Both the position numbers and the translations under genes were made by a program. Shown piece after piece: positions 6,397 to 15,150 of a stretch of 64,000 bases of DNA. This DNA is from a virus, in the IMG/VR virus record IMGVR_UViG_3300036859_000973, positions 1 to 64,000 of that record. One strand, 5' to 3'. Numbering within the stretch: the stretch's first letter is position 1; each line of letters opens with the position of its first letter. The notes under the pieces are model-generated. The model ran no database searches. It saw only the letters and a list, made by a program, of their open reading frames with translations, and was not told the DNA's origin.

Positions 6397-8223
6397 GTGG
6401 ACGCACTTGAAAAGTTAGAAGCCCGCGGACCGCGTTGCGGCCCTCCGGTGGCCTCCAAGCGCATCGCCCTCGGCAAGGGTGTCAACCTCGACCTCTCCAG
6501 GCTGGCCCACATGCTCATCACGAGTAGCACCGGCGGCGGCAAGAGCAACACCGACCGCGTGCTCCTGGAGCGCTCGAACACGGTCATCCCGCAGTTCATC
6601 CTCGACTGGGAGGACGAGTTCGTCACCCTCCGCGAGGTCGGCGACTACGTCATCGTCGGGCCGGGCCGCGACATCGACGTCCCGCCCGAGGCCGCGTCCG
6701 AGTTCATCCGGAAGTTCGCCGAGGAGCCGTTCAACGTCATCGTGGCGCTCCACGAGATGCCGCTCGCCGCCAAGCACCGGTGGGCCCTCAACGCCCTCCA
6801 AGCCTTCCTCGACCTGCCCCGCGAACTCCAGAACGACGTCCTCATCGTCGTCAGCGAGGCCCACCACCTGGCGCCGGAGCAGGAGAAGCGCTCCACGCCG
6901 TCCCCGGCGAAGGCCGTCCTCGCGGACCTGGCGTCGCGCGGCCGCAAGCGCGGCCAGAAGCTCGTCCTCGACACGCAGCGCCTCGCGAAGCTCGACAAGG
7001 ACATCGCCGCCGAGTGCCAGACCAAGCTCATCGGCGTGATGAACCTCGACGACGACCGCTCCCGCGGGGCCCGTGAGCTTGGCGCGAAGGGCAACCGCGA
7101 GGTCGAGCGCCACATCCAGGACTTCGAGCCCGGCAGCTTCTACGCCCTCGGCCCAGGCTTCGGCCTGAAGCGCCCCAACCCCATCCGCATCGACCTCGCC
7201 GTCACCAAGGACCCGCCGCGTGGTCGCGCCTATCGCCCGCCGGCGCCGCGCGCCACCGCCCTCAAGGCCATCGAGGGCCTCAAGGACCTTCCGCGGCAGG
7301 CCACCGAACGCGCCCGCACCCTGGAGCAGGCCAACGCCGAGATCCGCACCCTCAAGCGCGACCTGAAGCTCTCGCGCGCGGGCACGCCCAAGCAGCCCAT
7401 CGCCCCGGACCCGGCGCTCGCGAAGAAGGTCGCCCACCTCCAACGCGAACTCGATGCCAAGCCCAAGGAACGCCCCATCCTCCGCGATCGCCAACTCGCG
7501 CGCCTCGAAGCCTACGAGAAGCGCGTCGAGAAGATCGCCGACAAGCTCGAAGCCGCTCTCGCGGCCGCGCGCGCGCAGGCCGGCGAGGTTTCTGCGGCGA
7601 TGCGCATCGCATCACAGCGCAGCGACGCGACGCGCATCGCATCGCCGCCGCCACCACCGCCACGCAACGTCGCCATCCGGACCGTGCCGAAGATCGCGAC
7701 GCCGGCGGTCGCGCGCATCGACGACGAGGTCGTCACCGCCAACGGCAACCTCGGCAAGGGCGAGCGCGCGATTCTCCAAGCCATCGCGCAGCACGAGTCA
7801 GGCGCCGACCGCGAGCAGATCAGCGTGCTCGCCGGCTATCGGAGATCGACGCGGAACACATACCTCCAGAGATTGCAGTCGTGGGGCTACATCGAGCCCG
7901 CGCCCGGCGACACCTTCGTCGCCACCATCCAGGGCATCGAAGCCCTCGGTGACGGCTTCCAGCCGCTCCCGACCGGCAGCGCGCTCCGGGACTACTGGAT
8001 GCGGAAGCTCCCCGAGGGCGAGCGCATCATCCTGGAGGCGCTCATCAAGGCCTGGCCCACCATCATGCCGCGTGAGGAACTCGACGTCCGCATCGGCGGC
8101 GCGTACAAGAGATCCTCGCGGAACACTTATCTTCAAAGGCTCTCGGCGCGGCACCTCGTCACCACGCAGGGCGACTTGGTCAAGGCGAGCGACAACCTCT
8201 TCGACAGCGAGGACAGCGCATGA
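6397..8223 (+). CDS. HerA/FtsK-like ATPase fused to tandem winged helices
   Basis: This 608-residue protein has an N-terminal HerA-type (DUF87) ATPase domain with Walker A SSTGGGKSN (residues 43-51) and a Walker B of the form VLIVVSEAHH (148-157), where SEAH replaces DEAH. A long coiled coil follows (about 290-410). Two related C-terminal winged-helix-like repeats come last (about 450-515 and 535-605), each with Y-x-RS-(T/S)-RNTYLQRL. HerA proteins are hexameric DNA translocases. Because a separate large terminase is present, this one more likely works in DNA processing, segregation or recombination than packaging. The start is GTG. It heads an operon of three overlapping genes. Confidence 0.75.
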   Translation: MDALEKLEARGPRCGPPVASKRIALGKGVNLDLSRLAHMLITSSTGGGKSNTDRVLLERSNTVIPQFILDWEDEFVTLREVGDYVIVGPGRDIDVPPEAASEFIRKFAEEPFNVIVALHEMPLAAKHRWALNALQAFLDLPRELQNDVLIVVSEAHHLAPEQEKRSTPSPAKAVLADLASRGRKRGQKLVLDTQRLAKLDKDIAAECQTKLIGVMNLDDDRSRGARELGAKGNREVERHIQDFEPGSFYALGPGFGLKRPNPIRIDLAVTKDPPRGRAYRPPAPRATALKAIEGLKDLPRQATERARTLEQANAEIRTLKRDLKLSRAGTPKQPIAPDPALAKKVAHLQRELDAKPKERPILRDRQLARLEAYEKRVEKIADKLEAALAAARAQAGEVSAAMRIASQRSDATRIASPPPPPPRNVAIRTVPKIATPAVARIDDEVVTANGNLGKGERAILQAIAQHESGADREQISVLAGYRRSTRNTYLQRLQSWGYIEPAPGDTFVATIQGIEALGDGFQPLPTGSALRDYWMRKLPEGERIILEALIKAWPTIMPREELDVRIGGAYKRSSRNTYLQRLSARHLVTTQGDLVKASDNLFDSEDSA

Positions 8224-8429
8224 CGGCCCAACCGCTCAGCGTCACCTATCGCGTCATCGACGACGGCGCGTATGCCCCCTACGGGAGGTACGCCGTCATC
8301 CGCAGGACGCGCCACAAGAACGGAGCCACCGAGGAGGATCTCGGCATGTTCCCGTCGCGCCGCATGGCCCTCTTCTTCCGCCGCCAGCTTGAGGACCACA
8401 CCGACCACCGCGGGAAGCTGCGGACATGA
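8220..8429 (+). CDS. Small hypothetical protein (69 aa)
   Basis: This 69-residue beta-then-helix protein begins YRVIDDGAYAPYGRYAVIRR and ends in an Arg-rich helix. It is coupled to the HerA-like gene by ATGA and to the next gene by ATGA, so it belongs to the same operon. No family is recognised. Confidence 0.7.
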   Translation: MTAQPLSVTYRVIDDGAYAPYGRYAVIRRTRHKNGATEEDLGMFPSRRMALFFRRQLEDHTDHRGKLRT

Positions 8430-8713
8430 CCAGGCCGCGCCGCCTCGACAGCGACCACGTCGCCGCGCTGCTGAAGGCCGTCTCCATCGCCAGCACCGCC
8501 GCGCCGGACGGGTGGGCGCGCACGAGCGACGTGATGGATCAGTATCGCCACACCGAGATCGTCAGGGACGGTCGCCATCGTCCACCGAAGGGGCACCTCA
8601 CCGAGCGCGCCGCGCGCTACTACCTGGGCCTCATGATCGAGGAGGGCAAGATCGACGGCGAGGTGCGCAGCCTCGGCGCCGGCGGGCGCACGACGTACTG
8701 GCGCCCCGTATAA
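8426..8713 (+). CDS. Winged-helix-like protein (95 aa)
   Basis: This 95-residue protein has helices and a wing-like end (RAARYYLGLMIEEGKIDGEV...RTTYWRP) as in winged helix-turn-helix proteins, so DNA binding is likely. It ends the HerA operon. Its stop codon TAA is the first base triplet of a tandem 10-bp repeat, which raises the possibility of autoregulation through that repeat. Confidence 0.6.
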   Translation: MTRPRRLDSDHVAALLKAVSIASTAAPDGWARTSDVMDQYRHTEIVRDGRHRPPKGHLTERAARYYLGLMIEEGKIDGEVRSLGAGGRTTYWRPV

Positions 8714-8740
8714 GGCGAGATAAGGCTAGATAAGGCCGAG
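8711..8740 (+). repeat. Three tandem 10-bp repeats (TAAGGCnAGA)
   Basis: TAAGGCGAGA, TAAGGCTAGA and TAAGGCCGAG follow one another without gaps, one per DNA helical turn. They start at the stop codon of the winged-helix gene and lie about 30 bp before the TATA box of the DUF2080-like gene. They could be a phased protein-binding site. Confidence 0.7.
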
Positions 8741-8769
8741 TGGTCCTGGCCCACGTCCGCACCGGAATA

Positions 8770-8796
8770 CATATATCTCTTGGACAGTGTATGTAG
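8770..8796 (+). promoter_or_regulatory. TATA box plus TTGGACAGTGTATGTAG element
   Basis: ATATAT at 8771-8776 is followed 3 nt later by TTGGACAGTGTATGTAG (8780-8796). The gene starts at 8808, so transcription should begin within or just after the element. The arrangement is nearly the same as at the PCNA gene promoter. Confidence 0.7.
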
Positions 8797-8807
8797 TCCG
8801 CGTGGGA

Positions 8808-9035
8808 ATGAAAATCGTCGTCAAGGGCGTCGGCGTCGAGGACAAGATCGGCTACAGCCACCTGTTCAAGAAGGTGAAGATCTCCGGGAACGGCTGCTAC
8901 ATCTACGTCCCGCGTTCGTGGATCGGCACCCAGGTCGTCATCATCGCGCTGGAGCCCGTGCCGGACGAGGGCGTGAACCTGCGAGGCAGCAACAAGCCGC
9001 ACCTCTCGAAGAGACGCGCCAAGCCGACCGCGTGA
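8808..9035 (+). CDS. DUF2080/AbrB-like DNA-binding protein
   Basis: This 75-residue protein contains KVKISGNGCYIYVPRSWIGT, the pattern of archaeal DUF2080 (transposon-associated, AbrB-like swapped-hairpin) proteins: K-x-S-G-N-G-x-x-I-x-V-P-x-S-W-I-G. Such proteins bind DNA as dimers. It is driven by a promoter bearing the shared GTATG element, and is therefore a good candidate for the regulator that binds that element. An in-frame GTG at 8787 would add seven residues but lies inside the promoter element, so ATG at 8808 is preferred. Confidence 0.7.
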   Translation: MKIVVKGVGVEDKIGYSHLFKKVKISGNGCYIYVPRSWIGTQVVIIALEPVPDEGVNLRGSNKPHLSKRRAKPTA

Positions 9036-9081
9036 GCCAACTTCGCCACGTTCAAGTCCCTCCTCGGGCCATTCCATCAGC

Positions 9082-9378
9082 GTGCGTCCTGTCCTGCGCG
9101 ACATCGGCGGCATCCGGATCGTCGTGGACTGTCCCCACTGCGGGACACCGCTGGCGTTGTCGCCGCCCTTCAACGTGCGGCTCGCGGGCGAGGGTCCGAC
9201 CGTCGAGCCGGACTTCCTCTGCCACCAGTGCGGCTTCTATGGCCACCTGAAGCGCGGCAAGGTCATCGAGCGGCGCGGCGGGCTCTCCATCCCGCCCGAC
9301 CGCCCTGTCGCCGTGGCGCCAGCCCCGTCGCGGCGCCGCGCCATGCAGTTCCGCCACGGGACACGAGGGCGGCTCTGA
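9082..9378 (+). CDS. Zinc-ribbon protein (98 aa)
   Basis: CPHCG near residues 17-21 and CHQCG near 47-51 form a zinc ribbon. The C-terminal third is basic and probably disordered. The start is a GTG. Its stop overlaps the next ATG (TGATG). The location just before the head genes suggests a nucleic-acid-related early or packaging role, but no family is assigned. Confidence 0.65.
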   Translation: MRPVLRDIGGIRIVVDCPHCGTPLALSPPFNVRLAGEGPTVEPDFLCHQCGFYGHLKRGKVIERRGGLSIPPDRPVAVAPAPSRRRAMQFRHGTRGRL

Positions 9379-9683
9379 TGCCGCGGTGGAAGACCCCCGA
9401 CGTCCTTGGGATGCGCACGACGCCGACGCTGCGGCGCATGGCTGAAGAGCTTGGGCTCACGGTCAAGCCCGACGCGACGAAGTACGACATCGTCGCGGCG
9501 ATCCGCGACCACTACGATCCTCCCGTCCTTCCCTCGACGTTCCGGGAGCACCTCAACGAGAACTACGAGTCGCCGAGCTTGCGCGAGGCGCGGGAGCGCG
9601 AGGAGCGCCACGCGAAGCAGACGCAGCGCGAGTTCCGCATCCAGCAGGACGCCCTCAAGCGGATTTTTAGGAAGCCATTTTGA
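9378..9683 (+). CDS. Small protein with SAP/Rho-N-like helix pair (101 aa)
   Basis: The middle segment (LRRMAEELGLTVKPDATKYDIVAAIRDHY) resembles the SAP or Rho N-terminal helix-extension-helix motif used to bind nucleic acid. A charged coiled-coil tail follows (SLREAREREERHAK). It is coupled to the zinc-ribbon gene and lies 172 bp before the portal gene. A small-terminase role is conceivable because small-terminase genes often precede portal genes; this is inference. Confidence 0.55.
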   Translation: MPRWKTPDVLGMRTTPTLRRMAEELGLTVKPDATKYDIVAAIRDHYDPPVLPSTFREHLNENYESPSLREAREREERHAKQTQREFRIQQDALKRIFRKPF

Positions 9684-9855
9684 ATACGGCGCGCCATCCG
9701 CGGGACGGGCCTGTTGCGGGCTCGACGGCGCCGCTGGGGAGGCCACGGCGCCGCCCACCTTCCCCCCCTCTGGAAGGAATCTGTGCATCCCATCGTGGCC
9801 TCCCACACATTCAAATCGGCACGTTCAAGACGCCCTCGAAGGCATCCCGTCCGTC

Positions 9856-11397
9856 ATGCCGGCCAAGCGCGCCAAGAAGGCTCCGTCGTCGCGCCGCGCC
9901 GCCGCGGCGCCGCCCGCGCGCCAGTTCACGCCGCGGCCCGGCCACCGCTACAAGGTCGGCCTCTTCCCATCCACCGAGCAGGCGCAGGCCTACGTCAGCT
10001 TCGTGCAGTCCGAGTCGCGCCGGCGCGGCTTCTCGCCGACCGCCTCGTGGTACAACAACGCCATCAACCAGTTCGGCGGCATCCCGTCCGGCAGCGTCGC
10101 CTCCAGCGCCTCGCGGCGCGAGGTCAGGAGCTACGACTACCAGATGCGCATCTGGCCCCAGGATCGCATCTACCTCTTCGAGCGCGACGTCACCGCGCGG
10201 ATGATCTGCGAGGACCCGCCCCTGATGGCGTGGCATCGCCTCCCCGAGACGCTCGACCCCGCCATCGACGACTACTTCGACGACCTCACGGACCTCGGGC
10301 TGCCCCAGGCAGCCTCGGCCGCCCACGCGCTCGCGCGGCGCGACGGGGGGGCTTGGCTCTACATCAACGCCACCGGCGAGCCGACGGAGCCCATCGGCGC
10401 CCGCGACGAGCTTCTCGGCTTCGACCTCATCTCGGGCTACGACGTCGTGGACGAGCCCACCACGACGATCCAGGTCGCCCCCGAGGAGCGCGGGCGCGAC
10501 CCCGTCCTGCGCCAGCACGGATTCAAGTCCATCGCCTTCTTCGCGACGCCCGAGGACAAGGCACGCAACTTCCCGACCGTGGTTCACGGCTCGCGCCTCG
10601 TCAACTTCAACTTCGACCGCTACTCGAAGTGGTGGCACGGCCGCAGCTACCTCGACGTGCGCTTCGACGTGCTCTGGAACCTGCGCGACGTCGAGTTCGC
10701 GCAGAAGCACGGCCAGATCCAGGGCAACCCCATCGCGGCCTATGTGGACGTCGAGAACGAGTTCTCGTCCTCGGACGACGCGGACGACGACCTCGCGGCG
10801 GAGATCGTGGAGTTCCGCGAGGGCTCAAGGGACATGTTCTCCAGCGTCGAGGGCCTCGAACTGAAGCGCCTCGGCGCCGCCGATCTCGACGACCCCGACA
10901 AGGTCATCCGGCTCCTCGCCTCGCGCGCGTCGCACGGCACGGAATACACCGTCAACCAGATCCTCGCGTCGTCGCGCGGCAGCGAGCAGGTCACGGACCA
11001 GGACATCAAGATGCACATCGGCGCCATCCGGGTCAAGACGCAGGAGACCCAGGTGCGCCCGATCCTCTCGCACCTCGTCCGCATCGGCCACGCTACGAAC
11101 CTCGTGCCGCGGCGCAGGCGCTTGCCCCGCCAGATGGTCTGGCCCGACCTCATCACGCTCCTGCCCGAGGAACGCACCCGCGTCCTGCGCGGCGAGGCCG
11201 ATGCTGTGAACAAGGCCCTCAAGAGCGGCCGCCTCGCGCCGCCCGAGGTTGAGCGCCGCTGGCGGCCCAACCTTACACCGATTGACACGCGCTTCGTGCT
11301 CCCGAGCGTCGCGGCGAAGGAGACCCTCGGTGAGGACGGCGAGCCCATCGACCCGAACGACAAGCCGGCGCCCGGCGACGACAGCGAGGAGGCCTGA
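9856..11397 (+). CDS. Portal protein
   Basis: This 513-residue protein stands first in the virion operon, directly before a maturation protease and the capsid gene, which is the standard portal position. Its length suits a portal. The N-terminus is a basic Ala/Arg/Lys-rich tail. The body has alternating helices and beta strands and a long helical stem region around 330-400, and the C-terminus is acidic. It would form the dodecameric DNA gateway of the head. The ATG at 9856 is chosen because the open frame upstream is GC-rich shadow sequence. Identification rests on gene order and general pattern more than on a single motif. Confidence 0.7.
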   Translation: MPAKRAKKAPSSRRAAAAPPARQFTPRPGHRYKVGLFPSTEQAQAYVSFVQSESRRRGFSPTASWYNNAINQFGGIPSGSVASSASRREVRSYDYQMRIWPQDRIYLFERDVTARMICEDPPLMAWHRLPETLDPAIDDYFDDLTDLGLPQAASAAHALARRDGGAWLYINATGEPTEPIGARDELLGFDLISGYDVVDEPTTTIQVAPEERGRDPVLRQHGFKSIAFFATPEDKARNFPTVVHGSRLVNFNFDRYSKWWHGRSYLDVRFDVLWNLRDVEFAQKHGQIQGNPIAAYVDVENEFSSSDDADDDLAAEIVEFREGSRDMFSSVEGLELKRLGAADLDDPDKVIRLLASRASHGTEYTVNQILASSRGSEQVTDQDIKMHIGAIRVKTQETQVRPILSHLVRIGHATNLVPRRRRLPRQMVWPDLITLLPEERTRVLRGEADAVNKALKSGRLAPPEVERRWRPNLTPIDTRFVLPSVAAKETLGEDGEPIDPNDKPAPGDDSEEA

Positions 11398-11398
11398 G

Positions 11399-11707
11399 AT
11401 GCAACCTCACCAGCCCGGTCTCCAGTTCGGGGAGCACCACTGGTCGCGTGGGTGGTTCTTCCGCCGCCTCGCCGACGGCGCCGTGCGGATGCAGCACCGC
11501 GTCCCGTGCAACGACAATCCACCGTGCGACGATGGCGAGCACATCCTGGCCTCGTTCAACATCCCGGCGGCCGAGTGGGCCAGCATCGTCGCCTACGTCA
11601 GCCTCGGTGGCGAGACCGACGGTCGCCACCAGGTCGCCGAGGCTTTTCACGCCAGCACGGGTCGCCAGGTCCTCGTCGCCGAGCCTGCGTCGAAATCGGA
11701 AGGCTGA
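11399..11707 (+). CDS. Small head-region protein (102 aa)
   Basis: This 102-residue protein contains FGEHHWSRGWFFRRLADGAV and two Cys in a short loop (CNDNPPCDDGEH). It sits between portal and protease. The start overlaps the spacing after the portal TGA (TGAGATG). It is unknown; small proteins at this position are often head-assembly accessories. Confidence 0.6.
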   Translation: MQPHQPGLQFGEHHWSRGWFFRRLADGAVRMQHRVPCNDNPPCDDGEHILASFNIPAAEWASIVAYVSLGGETDGRHQVAEAFHASTGRQVLVAEPASKSEG

Positions 11708-11741
11708 TGAGCAGCGTGCCACGCTTCCGTCACCGGTAGCC

Positions 11742-11879
11742 ATGCCGGTCCACCGTGGCCCCTTCAAGCTCATCGACGGCGTCCTGCTCGACGGTGACGA
11801 GCAGCCGGTTCTTCTTCTGTTGCAGGAGGTGGAGCCAGTTGCCTCGCTGGCTCCCGGTCGTTGGAGGCATGCCCTGTGA
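11742..11879 (+). CDS. Small protein (45 aa)
   Basis: This 45-residue protein has a beta-prone start (GPFKLIDGVLLDGDEQPVLLLLQEVE) similar in style to bacteriophage gp-type small domains. Its TGA overlaps the GTG start of the protease (GTGA), and the protease ribosome-binding site lies within it. Confidence 0.5.
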   Translation: MPVHRGPFKLIDGVLLDGDEQPVLLLLQEVEPVASLAPGRWRHAL

Positions 11880-12925
11880 CGCCGATCACGACGCCGCTGA
11901 CGTCGTGCTGGGCGATCGAGCCGCACGTCTTCGAGGGCATGATCCATGTGTTCTCGATGCTCAGCGGCGACGATCTCCGCCGCCTCGCGGAGACGGCGCG
12001 CGCCGCTGCGTCTCCCACGGAGATCGCCACGAACGGCGACATCGCCATCATCCCGATCATGGGCCCGATCACCAAGGGCCACAGCATCTTCGAGGACATC
12101 TTCGGCGGCACGTCCTCCGTCCACACGCGCAACCTCCTCGCCAGCGCCATGGCCGACCCGCGGATCGGCGCCGTCGTGCTCCACATTGACAGCCCCGGCG
12201 GCACGGTCGCCGGCAGCGTCGATCTCGCGGCCGACGTCGCCGCTGCGACGAAGCCCGTCCTCGCCTTCGTCGAGGACATGGCCGCGAGCGCGGGCCTCTG
12301 GATCGCCTCCCAGACGGACGGCATTATCGCCACGCGCACGAGCGAGATCGGCAGCATCGGCGTGCGCACGGGCCTCTACGACCTCTCCGCGCTCTTCGAG
12401 AAGATGGGCGTGCGCGCCGTCCCGATCTCGACGGCGCAGCACAAGTCCATCGGGATGCCGGGCGCCCCGATCACGTCCGAGCAGGTCGAGGTCATCCGCG
12501 AGCGCATCCAGCCGATCCACGACCTCTTCGTGCGCGACGTCGCCAAGGGGCGCGGCATGAGCGTCAAGGACGTCGAGGCGCTCGCCGACGGGCGCATCTG
12601 GATCGGCGCCGACGCCGTCAAGCTCGGCCTCGCCGACCGCATCGGGACCGTCCAGGACGTCATCGCCGAGGCGCGCGCCCGTGTGGGCAAGAAGCGCCGG
12701 CGCGGCACCTGGGCTCATGTTCTCGTGCTGAAGGAGACGACGACGGACGCCGGGACCGCGGCCGGCCCCGAGGTCTCCGTTGGTGGTGTCCCGGAGGAGC
12801 CCGCCGCCCCCGCTGTCGCCAGCTACCAGCAGTTCATCGAGGCAGGCGCGACCGGCGAGTTCGCAGCCGACGATCCCGACTTCCTCGCGGACACCGAGGA
12901 GATCGACCCCAAGGAGGTGGCCTAG
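11876..12925 (+). CDS. Capsid maturation protease, S49 (SppA/ClpP-fold) family
   Basis: This 349-residue protein matches S49 signal-peptide-peptidase-type proteases. HIDSPGG (103-109) forms the oxyanion region, the nucleophile is Ser138 in DMAASAG, and the general base is Lys190 in QHKSIG, 52 residues later as in SppA. In tailed viruses this family cuts scaffold and capsid during maturation. The C-terminal ~80 residues are acidic and may be a scaffold-like extension. The GTG start at 11876 is preferred over an upstream TTG because GGAGG lies 8 bp before it and it overlaps the previous stop. Confidence 0.88.
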   Translation: MTPITTPLTSCWAIEPHVFEGMIHVFSMLSGDDLRRLAETARAAASPTEIATNGDIAIIPIMGPITKGHSIFEDIFGGTSSVHTRNLLASAMADPRIGAVVLHIDSPGGTVAGSVDLAADVAAATKPVLAFVEDMAASAGLWIASQTDGIIATRTSEIGSIGVRTGLYDLSALFEKMGVRAVPISTAQHKSIGMPGAPITSEQVEVIRERIQPIHDLFVRDVAKGRGMSVKDVEALADGRIWIGADAVKLGLADRIGTVQDVIAEARARVGKKRRRGTWAHVLVLKETTTDAGTAAGPEVSVGGVPEEPAAPAVASYQQFIEAGATGEFAADDPDFLADTEEIDPKEVA

Positions 12926-13702
12926 ATGCCACTGCCAAACGAAGCATCCTGCCGTCTTGCGGAGCCTGCCGAGGGCGCGAAGTTCCGGCGCAAGAACGGC
13001 GCGGCCAAGATCGCGGGCAAGCCCGTGGACCACATCTTCATGATCCAGGGCGGGAAATCCAAGCTCCAAAGCGTGCGTTTTCCACGCGCGGCCGGGTGGA
13101 CGAATACCGAGGCGAAGAAGCACTGCTCGGGCAAGTTCGAGCCCATGACCGGCGACGGCAAAGAATCGAGCAATTCAAGTACGCGGCGCGCGCCTTCCGC
13201 CAACGGCGAGATTCCCATGGCGGACGGCGACGTTCCAGAGAACGCGGCGATCATCACGGCGCTCCAACAGAAGGTCGAGACGCTCTCGACGAGCGTCCAG
13301 GCGCTCACCGCCGCGATGGAGCAGGAGCGCGTGCAGCGCGCCGAGGCCGCCAAGGCCGCGCTCTCCCAGCGCCGGGCCGAACTCGTCGCGAAGTTCCCCG
13401 ACGACATCACCGCCGAGGAGGTCGCCAGCGCCGACGACGCGACCATCACGCTGCTCGACGCCAAGCTCGCCAAGGCCAAGGCGCGCGGCAACGGCCTGCC
13501 GCGCACGCGCGGCGGCGACGCCATCGCCGGCCAGAAGGGATTCATGGAGTCCCTCGGCGACGAGCCCGTCGAGGTCCTCGGCATCCCCGTCGTCTCGCCC
13601 GCGGCCATGGAGAAGCAGCGCCGCCAGTGGGTCGAGGGCCTCGCCCGGCACAACGACATGCCTGGCGTCCAGCGCATCGTCCGCGGAGGTGTGTCACAAT
13701 GA
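12926..13702 (+). CDS. Scaffold-like head protein with coiled coil
   Basis: The first ~70 residues (KFRRKNGAAKIAGKPVDHIF...) are a compact basic domain with two cysteines. A coiled coil follows (about 100-165, QQKVETLSTSVQALTAAMEQ) and then Ala-rich helices. A coiled-coil protein between protease and capsid gene is the expected scaffold or core protein. A consensus AAGGAGG precedes the ATG. The N-terminal domain is unusual for a scaffold and resembles small domains seen with viral proteases; its role is unknown. Confidence 0.6.
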   Translation: MPLPNEASCRLAEPAEGAKFRRKNGAAKIAGKPVDHIFMIQGGKSKLQSVRFPRAAGWTNTEAKKHCSGKFEPMTGDGKESSNSSTRRAPSANGEIPMADGDVPENAAIITALQQKVETLSTSVQALTAAMEQERVQRAEAAKAALSQRRAELVAKFPDDITAEEVASADDATITLLDAKLAKAKARGNGLPRTRGGDAIAGQKGFMESLGDEPVEVLGIPVVSPAAMEKQRRQWVEGLARHNDMPGVQRIVRGGVSQ

Positions 13703-14172
13703 CGCTCCAGAGCATCGACCAGCACGAGAACCGCAACGGCATCGTGGTGGACTCGCCCGGCGACATGGTCGGCGAGGGCCTCGTCACCGCCGCCAACACC
13801 GTCACGCCTGGCATGGTCGTGACGAAGGGCACCAACGACGGCGAGGTGATCCCGGACAACAACAGCGGCAAGCACCTCGGCTACGCCCTGGAGCGCGTCT
13901 CCAGCGCCGACGAGGACCTGCGCAGCGACTTCGACGCCGGCGAGAACGTGCGCTACGCCTACAAGCCCGGCGCGCGCTGCATGCTGCTCATCGCGAGCGG
14001 CCAGAACCTCACCAAGGGCGCGCGCCTCAAGTCGTCGTCGGGCAAGCTCGTCGCCTTCGTCGCGGGCACGGACGGAGCCGAGGAGGCTGTCGCCGTCATC
14101 ATCCAGGAGAACGGCACCGGCGGTGCGCTCGGTGCGGATGCGTACAAGCTCTGCCGCTGGGGGGTGCAGTAG
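13699..14172 (+). CDS. Head decoration-type protein (157 aa)
   Basis: This 157-residue beta-rich Gly/Ala/Thr-rich protein contains VTPGMVVTKG and GARCMLLIASGQNLTKGARL. These phrases are typical of capsid decoration proteins encoded just before the major capsid gene (DUF2190-like). It overlaps the scaffold gene by ATGA and abuts the capsid gene. It probably trims the outside of the capsid. Confidence 0.65.
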   Translation: MTLQSIDQHENRNGIVVDSPGDMVGEGLVTAANTVTPGMVVTKGTNDGEVIPDNNSGKHLGYALERVSSADEDLRSDFDAGENVRYAYKPGARCMLLIASGQNLTKGARLKSSSGKLVAFVAGTDGAEEAVAVIIQENGTGGALGADAYKLCRWGVQ

Positions 14173-15150
14173 ATGAGCTACGCGCCGTACCCGGCCATCG
14201 ACGAGGTCGGCATCACCACCGCCCTCATCCAAGGGTTCACGCGCGATCTCCGGCAGGACCTCCCCGGGCTCGCGCTCGCCGCGGGCCACGAGTCCCGCAT
14301 GGGCCGCTGGTTCCATGACGACCTCAAGTGGCGCGAGGCGGGCCGGCTCAAGCACACGGTCCTCTCGATGGACTTCCCGCCCGTCCAGTCGGACAGCGGC
14401 AAGCTCAAGAAGCGCACCGTCGAGGCCCCGATCTGGACCAAGGACCTGGAGTGGGGCGGCCGCAAGGCACGCCAGGTCGAGGAGGCCGGCCTCGACACCG
14501 TCGCCCTCGCGGAGCGCGCGGAGGCGATGGCGGAGGACCTGAGCCGCTTCATCCTGCTCGGCGCGGACAAGGAGATCTTCGGCGGCAGCCAGGACATCCT
14601 CGGCCTCATCAACCACGCCGGCATCGACACGACCGCCGGCGGCGACTGGACCGACCCGACCATCATGAACAGCGACCTCGGCGTCGCGCACGCGGCCCTC
14701 GCAGTCAAGCGCCAGGGCGGCAACGTCACGCTGCTCATGAACCAGGTCAACCGCGGCGTGCTGAACAACTTCATCAACAACCAGCCCGTCCGCATCGGCC
14801 AGAACCTCCCGCCCTTCATCAGCCGCGTCCTCTTCGAGGAGGACACGGCGATCGTCGCGGCCGACACGGCGTTCCTCATCAACGACGGCCGGCGCACGAA
14901 CTACGACGTGGTCGCGCCGCCGAACGAGGACGGCCTCAGTTTCGGCCTGGGCAACGTCAACCTCGGCAACGCCGAGGAGGACTTCGACCGTGCCATCGGT
15001 CTCGGGGGCACGAGCATGGAGCGCGCGGACCAGATCATGAGGTCGCGCACGCTGCGCTTCATGAACATCCTCACCCTGAAGATCAACCGGGACGGCGACA
15101 GCCTGGAGGGCGATCGGAGCTTCGCCCAGAAAATTACGTATTCTGATTAG
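14173..15150 (+). CDS. Major capsid protein (HK97 fold)
   Basis: This 325-residue protein is at the canonical position. It has an N-terminal helical arm, an E-loop-like segment, a spine helix (ERAEAMAEDLSRFILLGADK) and encapsulin-like features (DILGLINHAG). The C-terminal beta segment ends in ITYSD. Its last 17 nt overlap the stop of the antisense homing endonuclease, and the final codons (AAA ATT ACG TAT TCT GAT) are AT-rich, unlike the rest. The insertion of the endonuclease probably set or replaced the native C-terminus. Assignment is by gene order, size and fold-like pattern. Confidence 0.78.
   Translation: MSYAPYPAIDEVGITTALIQGFTRDLRQDLPGLALAAGHESRMGRWFHDDLKWREAGRLKHTVLSMDFPPVQSDSGKLKKRTVEAPIWTKDLEWGGRKARQVEEAGLDTVALAERAEAMAEDLSRFILLGADKEIFGGSQDILGLINHAGIDTTAGGDWTDPTIMNSDLGVAHAALAVKRQGGNVTLLMNQVNRGVLNNFINNQPVRIGQNLPPFISRVLFEEDTAIVAADTAFLINDGRRTNYDVVAPPNEDGLSFGLGNVNLGNAEEDFDRAIGLGGTSMERADQIMRSRTLRFMNILTLKINRDGDSLEGDRSFAQKITYSD

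Noticed and set aside
11273-14691. Long minus-strand frames (over 580 codons) opposite the protease, scaffold and capsid genes
   Set aside because: They cross several well-supported plus-strand genes and have shadow composition without any domain.
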